Source of the DNA: Proteobacteria bacterium ST_bin11
GTDB lineage: Bacteria; Pseudomonadota; Gammaproteobacteria; Methylococcales; Methylomonadaceae
DNA: 8,417 nucleotides
Assembly: GCA_002083615.1 (NCBI GenBank)
Contig: MSXO01000011.1
Location: forward strand, 742 to 9,158
Direction of reading: 5' to 3'
The notes under the pieces: generated by a model
Database searches by the model: none
What the model was told of the DNA's origin: nothing
The model's input: the letters and a program-made list of their open reading frames with translations, nothing else
Shown: positions 5,835-8,417 of the stretch, piece by piece
Numbering within the stretch: the stretch's first letter is position 1
How the letters are laid out: every line of letters starts with the position of its first letter
Program-made: the position numbers and the translations under genes

Positions 5835-7430
5835 ATGGCGGCCACCGATTTAAGGCAATGTGGAAAGTCCTACTCGGAGTCTTGTAGGTATTTTCAGAGT
5901 ATTGCAAGTAACTTGACTGAAAAATGTCGTCAACGATTCAACTATCTTGTCGTCGACAACAGCGATGAAGAACGCGTGAGCATGTCTATTCAATCCTGGG
6001 TGGATGTCATCGTTTCACTTTCAAGGGAAATCCAACCGGAAACGATGCCTTCAAATCTCGATGTAAAACTCATGACGCTCTGGAAGACAGCGCGATCTGG
6101 AAATCACAGTCAACGAAGAACCAGAGAACTTTCCAAAAATGTTGCTTGTCTAACGAAGAAAAAATGGCGAATCTTCGACGTGATGGGCTTTCTGGATTTC
6201 TGTTATAATGGAAAGATTCTGAGTTGCAGCGAAGACAGCGACGGCGACACTCGTTTCATTGATGAACGTCTTCAATTCGATGTCTGCAGGCAATGCGATG
6301 AAGGTTACAACAACAAAGAGCGCACGCCAATGAACTTTCTCTGCGGCTGTACAATCTGCAAAACATGCATGCTTCAAATGAACGGTGACTTCTACTGCAA
6401 CGTCTGTAAGATGTCCAGCGACGTCGCAGTTCTTCCGGTAAACTCCTTTGCTCTGAGCTACATTGAAGATCGTGATCGTGTCTTGGCAAAACGTTCAAAG
6501 TGTACTTCAAACAACCGTAATGGTAGCGACTGCAGTGAAGACGATGGAGATACACCACAGAAGAGAGCGCGAACAAACGCCATTGAACGTTGTTCTAGCG
6601 ATGACATTGTCGAACTCTACGAACGTGAACGTGATGCAAGCAATGCTGTCGTTGCCAAGATTGAACAACAACTACAGGCTACAGTGAGCCACCGTGAAAG
6701 TCTGATCAAGCTAATCGATAATCATTACGACTCCGCTGAAAAAGCTCTTCGGCGTGAACACAGCGAACGTCGAAATCAAATCGACGAGTGGGGCGACTCT
6801 GTTCATTTGAAACTCGCCAATTGCATTGAACCGTTGCGACGCAACATCTCAGTCATAGAAAGAGTCTTAGAAGAGAGCGGCGACGACAACGATGATGATT
6901 CATTTCGAGAAAACGATCTAGACTCTCTACGAGAAAATCTATCGACGTTTGCTTCTATGCGAAGGAAGTCCGAACCAACGTTTCGTTCATTGAACATTCA
7001 TTGTAGTACTTTGGACTTTTCCACAACGAAATTCTACGGTACAATCAACGACGATGACTTTCTGGAGTTCTCTGTGCCCAAAGATCTACTAGAAATTCCC
7101 GGCGACCTACGAGAATTTGCGTTCAACTTCAAGCACGCTGATGCAGGAGATGTTCTGTTTTCTGTTTTCCCTGCGGTGGGTCTCACCTATGTGAACTTCG
7201 TGTTCGAGGTTATTCATCACAGCGAATTAGACGCTTTCTGGCATCAAAACTTTCAACTCAAGCTTTTCCGAGACAACAAATTTCTCCAGGTGAACCGCAA
7301 GGAGGCTTTTCGACTTTCAACGAGAAAGCTTGTGTACGAATCGCGTTCTGGCTTCTATCCTGTCGACATTTCGGCTAACGACGGTGCAAATTTTGTTTTT
7401 TATCTGCGTTTAAATTGCAATAATTCCTAG
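5835..7430 (+). CDS. RING-finger and coiled-coil protein, 531 aa
   Basis: Probable E3 ubiquitin ligase-like protein. Residues 1-145 form an N-terminal region I do not recognise. Residues 151-191 hold eight metal-ligand cysteines spaced C-x2-C-x15-C-x-C-x2-C-x2-C-x9-C-x2-C, a RING pattern in which the usual His (as in CGHTFC) is Cys (CGCTIC). An acidic-then-basic stretch follows (SEDDGDTPQKRARTN, 234-248, possible nuclear signal), then a long charged helical region likely to be a coiled coil (about 258-345), an acidic linker (349-357), and a C-terminal ~145-residue region without recognised motifs. The order RING, coiled coil, C-terminal domain is like TRIM proteins, but no B-box is visible between the RING and the coil. 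The ATG at 5835 is chosen; an in-frame ATG at 5730 would read through the homopolymer promoter tracts and overlap the divergent helicase gene. Its substrate is unknown. Confidence 0.85.
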   Translation: MAATDLRQCGKSYSESCRYFQSIASNLTEKCRQRFNYLVVDNSDEERVSMSIQSWVDVIVSLSREIQPETMPSNLDVKLMTLWKTARSGNHSQRRTRELSKNVACLTKKKWRIFDVMGFLDFCYNGKILSCSEDSDGDTRFIDERLQFDVCRQCDEGYNNKERTPMNFLCGCTICKTCMLQMNGDFYCNVCKMSSDVAVLPVNSFALSYIEDRDRVLAKRSKCTSNNRNGSDCSEDDGDTPQKRARTNAIERCSSDDIVELYERERDASNAVVAKIEQQLQATVSHRESLIKLIDNHYDSAEKALRREHSERRNQIDEWGDSVHLKLANCIEPLRRNISVIERVLEESGDDNDDDSFRENDLDSLRENLSTFASMRRKSEPTFRSLNIHCSTLDFSTTKFYGTINDDDFLEFSVPKDLLEIPGDLREFAFNFKHADAGDVLFSVFPAVGLTYVNFVFEVIHHSELDAFWHQNFQLKLFRDNKFLQVNRKEAFRLSTRKLVYESRSGFYPVDISANDGANFVFYLRLNCNNS

Positions 7431-7464
7431 TAAAAAAAATCGTTTGTTCGGTCCTCGCACTTGA
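7431..7464 (+). promoter_or_regulatory. Short spacer with A8 tract upstream of the first membrane-protein gene
   Basis: Only 34 bases separate the RING stop from the next ATG. They carry A8 at 7432-7439, which is 26-33 bases upstream of the start and matches the A-tract spacing before other genes. The end of the spacer (GCAC-TTGAATGA across the start) recurs before the second membrane-protein gene. Promoter role is inferred. Confidence 0.4.
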
Positions 7465-7905
7465 ATGATCATCTTTGATTCGAAGACGGCGACTAATGGA
7501 GGCGTCATTAATGCCATGATTCAATATTTTAAATCCATTAGAGTTCCATTTGTTCTGATGTTTGTTGTCCTCTTTGTGCTTCATTGCATACCACAATTAA
7601 TTCAAGGTGACATTGTTGGCGCTTTAACTGCAACGATAACAATTCTAAAGGGACTGGGCTTGATGATCATTCCGCTCCTGACACTTTGGGGTATAGCGTT
7701 TCTCGTGGCTTTGGCTATTTGGTGCATAGTCTTTCTCGTGGCTGTTGGCTGCAAGTGCGCGTGTAATATCATCACTACATCGAAAAGCGACTATCCCAGA
7801 CCGAGGTTATTTTTGCGTGAAAGCATTGTCCAAGTGTGGAACGTGATGATGATTCCGATGTTCCGCACCCTCATTTTTACACAAGATGAAGAACTTGATG
7901 TATGA
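7465..7905 (+). CDS. Small multi-spanning membrane protein, 146 aa (paralogue 1)
   Basis: I do not recognise a named family. After a short hydrophilic head, residues about 27-46 form a clear membrane helix ending in IPQLIQGD. A second, long hydrophobic block (about 64-97) could be one long or two short membrane helices and ends in a cysteine cluster (CKCACN, 96-101). The C-terminal part is soluble and carries RPRLFLRES (113-120), NVMMIPM and an acidic end (DEELDV). The protein downstream shares these landmarks in the same order: PQL(I/L)QG(D/E)...ALT at the same residue number, then RL(F/Y)LRES, NVM...M and DEE. The two are therefore tandem duplicates. A virion membrane or host-membrane role is plausible but unproven. 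It starts 34 bases after the RING gene. Confidence 0.75.
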   Translation: MIIFDSKTATNGGVINAMIQYFKSIRVPFVLMFVVLFVLHCIPQLIQGDIVGALTATITILKGLGLMIIPLLTLWGIAFLVALAIWCIVFLVAVGCKCACNIITTSKSDYPRPRLFLRESIVQVWNVMMIPMFRTLIFTQDEELDV

Positions 7906-7996
7906 ATAACTGGACTAGTGAAGAAGGTGATATTGTAAATTCCATTTTTTTATTTGTTTCTGGTCGGTGAATAAAAGCTCGGAAGTGCACGTTTGA
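7906..7996 (+). promoter_or_regulatory. Spacer between the two membrane-protein genes
   Basis: This 91-base spacer contains a T7 run (7946-7952) and GAATAAAAG about 20-28 bases before the next ATG. Unlike the spacers of most neighbours it lacks an A8-A10 tract. The last bases, GTGCACGTTTGA before the ATG, resemble the sequence preceding the paralogue at 7465, so start-proximal DNA was probably duplicated along with the gene. Promoter role is inferred from position. Confidence 0.35.
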
Positions 7997-8410
7997 ATGA
8001 ACGCCGTTGATTCAGAGAATCCAGACGACAATTCGATCTCCAACAATGGAGTCCACTGTTTAAAGACCGTTGGACTTGGATACACAGTACTCTTTCTCTG
8101 TATCTTTGTCTTACTTGTTGTGCCGCAGTTGCTTCAAGGTGAACACAATAGCGCATTGACTACAGTGATAATCATTCTAACGTCTGTTTGTTGGAATATC
8201 GTCTTGGCCGTGGTCATTTGGCTTCTTATGTTTGCTTCCATTGTTGCCTGCAAGTTCATATACTTTGTCATTGTTCCATCCAAAGACGAACAGCTTAGCG
8301 CGCGTTTGTATTTACGCGAAAGTTTCTTCTTTGCTCGAAACGTAATGTTGGTTCAAATGACGCGCAAACAAATGATTTCCATGTGCGACGAAGAAGCACT
8401 CTACGACTAA
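7997..8410 (+). CDS. Small multi-spanning membrane protein, 137 aa (paralogue 2)
   Basis: This is a tandem paralogue of the preceding gene. A polar Asn/Asp/Ser-rich head (residues 1-25) precedes a membrane helix at about 27-46 that ends VPQLLQGE. A long hydrophobic block (about 55-93) includes the single aligned Cys of ACKF, and a soluble C-terminal part follows with SARLYLRES (101-109), NVMLVQM and a DEEALYD end. The PQLLQG motif starts at residue 43 in both paralogues. The section between it and the LRES motif is about 11 residues shorter here, and only part of the cysteine cluster of paralogue 1 remains. No known domain is recognised. The head differs completely between the copies, so partner or targeting specificity may have diverged. 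The gene is complete; its stop lies seven bases from the window edge. Confidence 0.75.
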   Translation: MNAVDSENPDDNSISNNGVHCLKTVGLGYTVLFLCIFVLLVVPQLLQGEHNSALTTVIIILTSVCWNIVLAVVIWLLMFASIVACKFIYFVIVPSKDEQLSARLYLRESFFFARNVMLVQMTRKQMISMCDEEALYD

Positions 8411-8417
8411 ACGATCA

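Noticed and set aside
5740..5907. N-terminal extension of the helicase by 56 codons to 5907
   Set aside because: It would cross the whole divergent promoter and overlap the RING gene, adding only Lys/Phe-rich sequence from homopolymers before a normal helicase start.
7969..7976. AATAAA in the spacer before the second membrane-protein gene as a polyadenylation signal
   Set aside because: A single hexamer in AT-rich DNA is expected by chance, no other gene here has one at a consistent 3' position, and it lies closer to the next start than to the preceding stop.
1..8417. Marseillevirus-type AAATATTT promoter motif as a lineage marker
   Set aside because: I found no copy in the spacers, so the window gives no support for that family from promoter content.
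1..8417. tRNA genes, CRISPR arrays, insertion sequences or inteins
   Set aside because: No cloverleaf, spaced direct repeats, transposase motifs with terminal repeats, or intein splice motifs were seen. The only tandem repeats are protein-coding ankyrin units, a serine tract and homopolymers.

Overview
The window is a compact, intronless, protein-dense stretch: nine genes on both strands, separated by 34 to about 280 bases of AT-rich DNA with long homopolymeric A or T tracts. The gene mix is an ankyrin-repeat pair, an SNF2-type DEAH helicase, a RING/coiled-coil protein, small membrane-protein paralogues and an animal-type haem peroxidase, all uninterrupted. This fits a eukaryote-infecting large DNA virus (Nucleocytoviricota) or an endogenised piece of one better than a bacterial or cellular eukaryotic genome. 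No family-diagnostic core gene (capsid, packaging ATPase, polymerase) is present, so the viral family cannot be named. The viral assignment is an inference from content and architecture.

Layout. The left 5.7 kb is a leftward (minus-strand) series. In transcription order it holds an SNF2-like helicase (5739-3877), a membrane-anchored haem-peroxidase homologue (3803-2244), a 72-residue protein of unknown function (1966-1748), an ankyrin-repeat protein (1652-363) and the 5' part of a second ankyrin paralogue (298 to beyond the left edge). A 95-base divergent promoter region (5740-5834) separates these from a rightward series. That series holds a RING-finger/coiled-coil protein (5835-7430) and two tandem paralogous small membrane proteins (7465-7905 and 7997-8410).

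How the parts may work together. The ankyrin and RING proteins are typical of viral factors that act on host signalling or ubiquitin pathways, and the helicase would act on viral nucleic acid or transcription. The peroxidase homologue looks like a heavily glycosylated type II membrane protein, and the two small membrane proteins are probably virion or host-membrane components. None of these roles is proven from sequence.

Main points of interest. (1) The peroxidase keeps the distal-side and calcium-site motifs but appears to lack the proximal haem histidine and its partner asparagine. (2) An A8-A10 tract lies about 26-45 bases upstream of five of the nine genes on their coding strand, resembling the A-rich core of poxvirus-type early promoters. 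(3) A two-copy membrane-protein family with unrecognised conserved motifs ends the window. Several apparent long N-terminal extensions run through promoter tracts, and the starts given here were moved inward accordingly.
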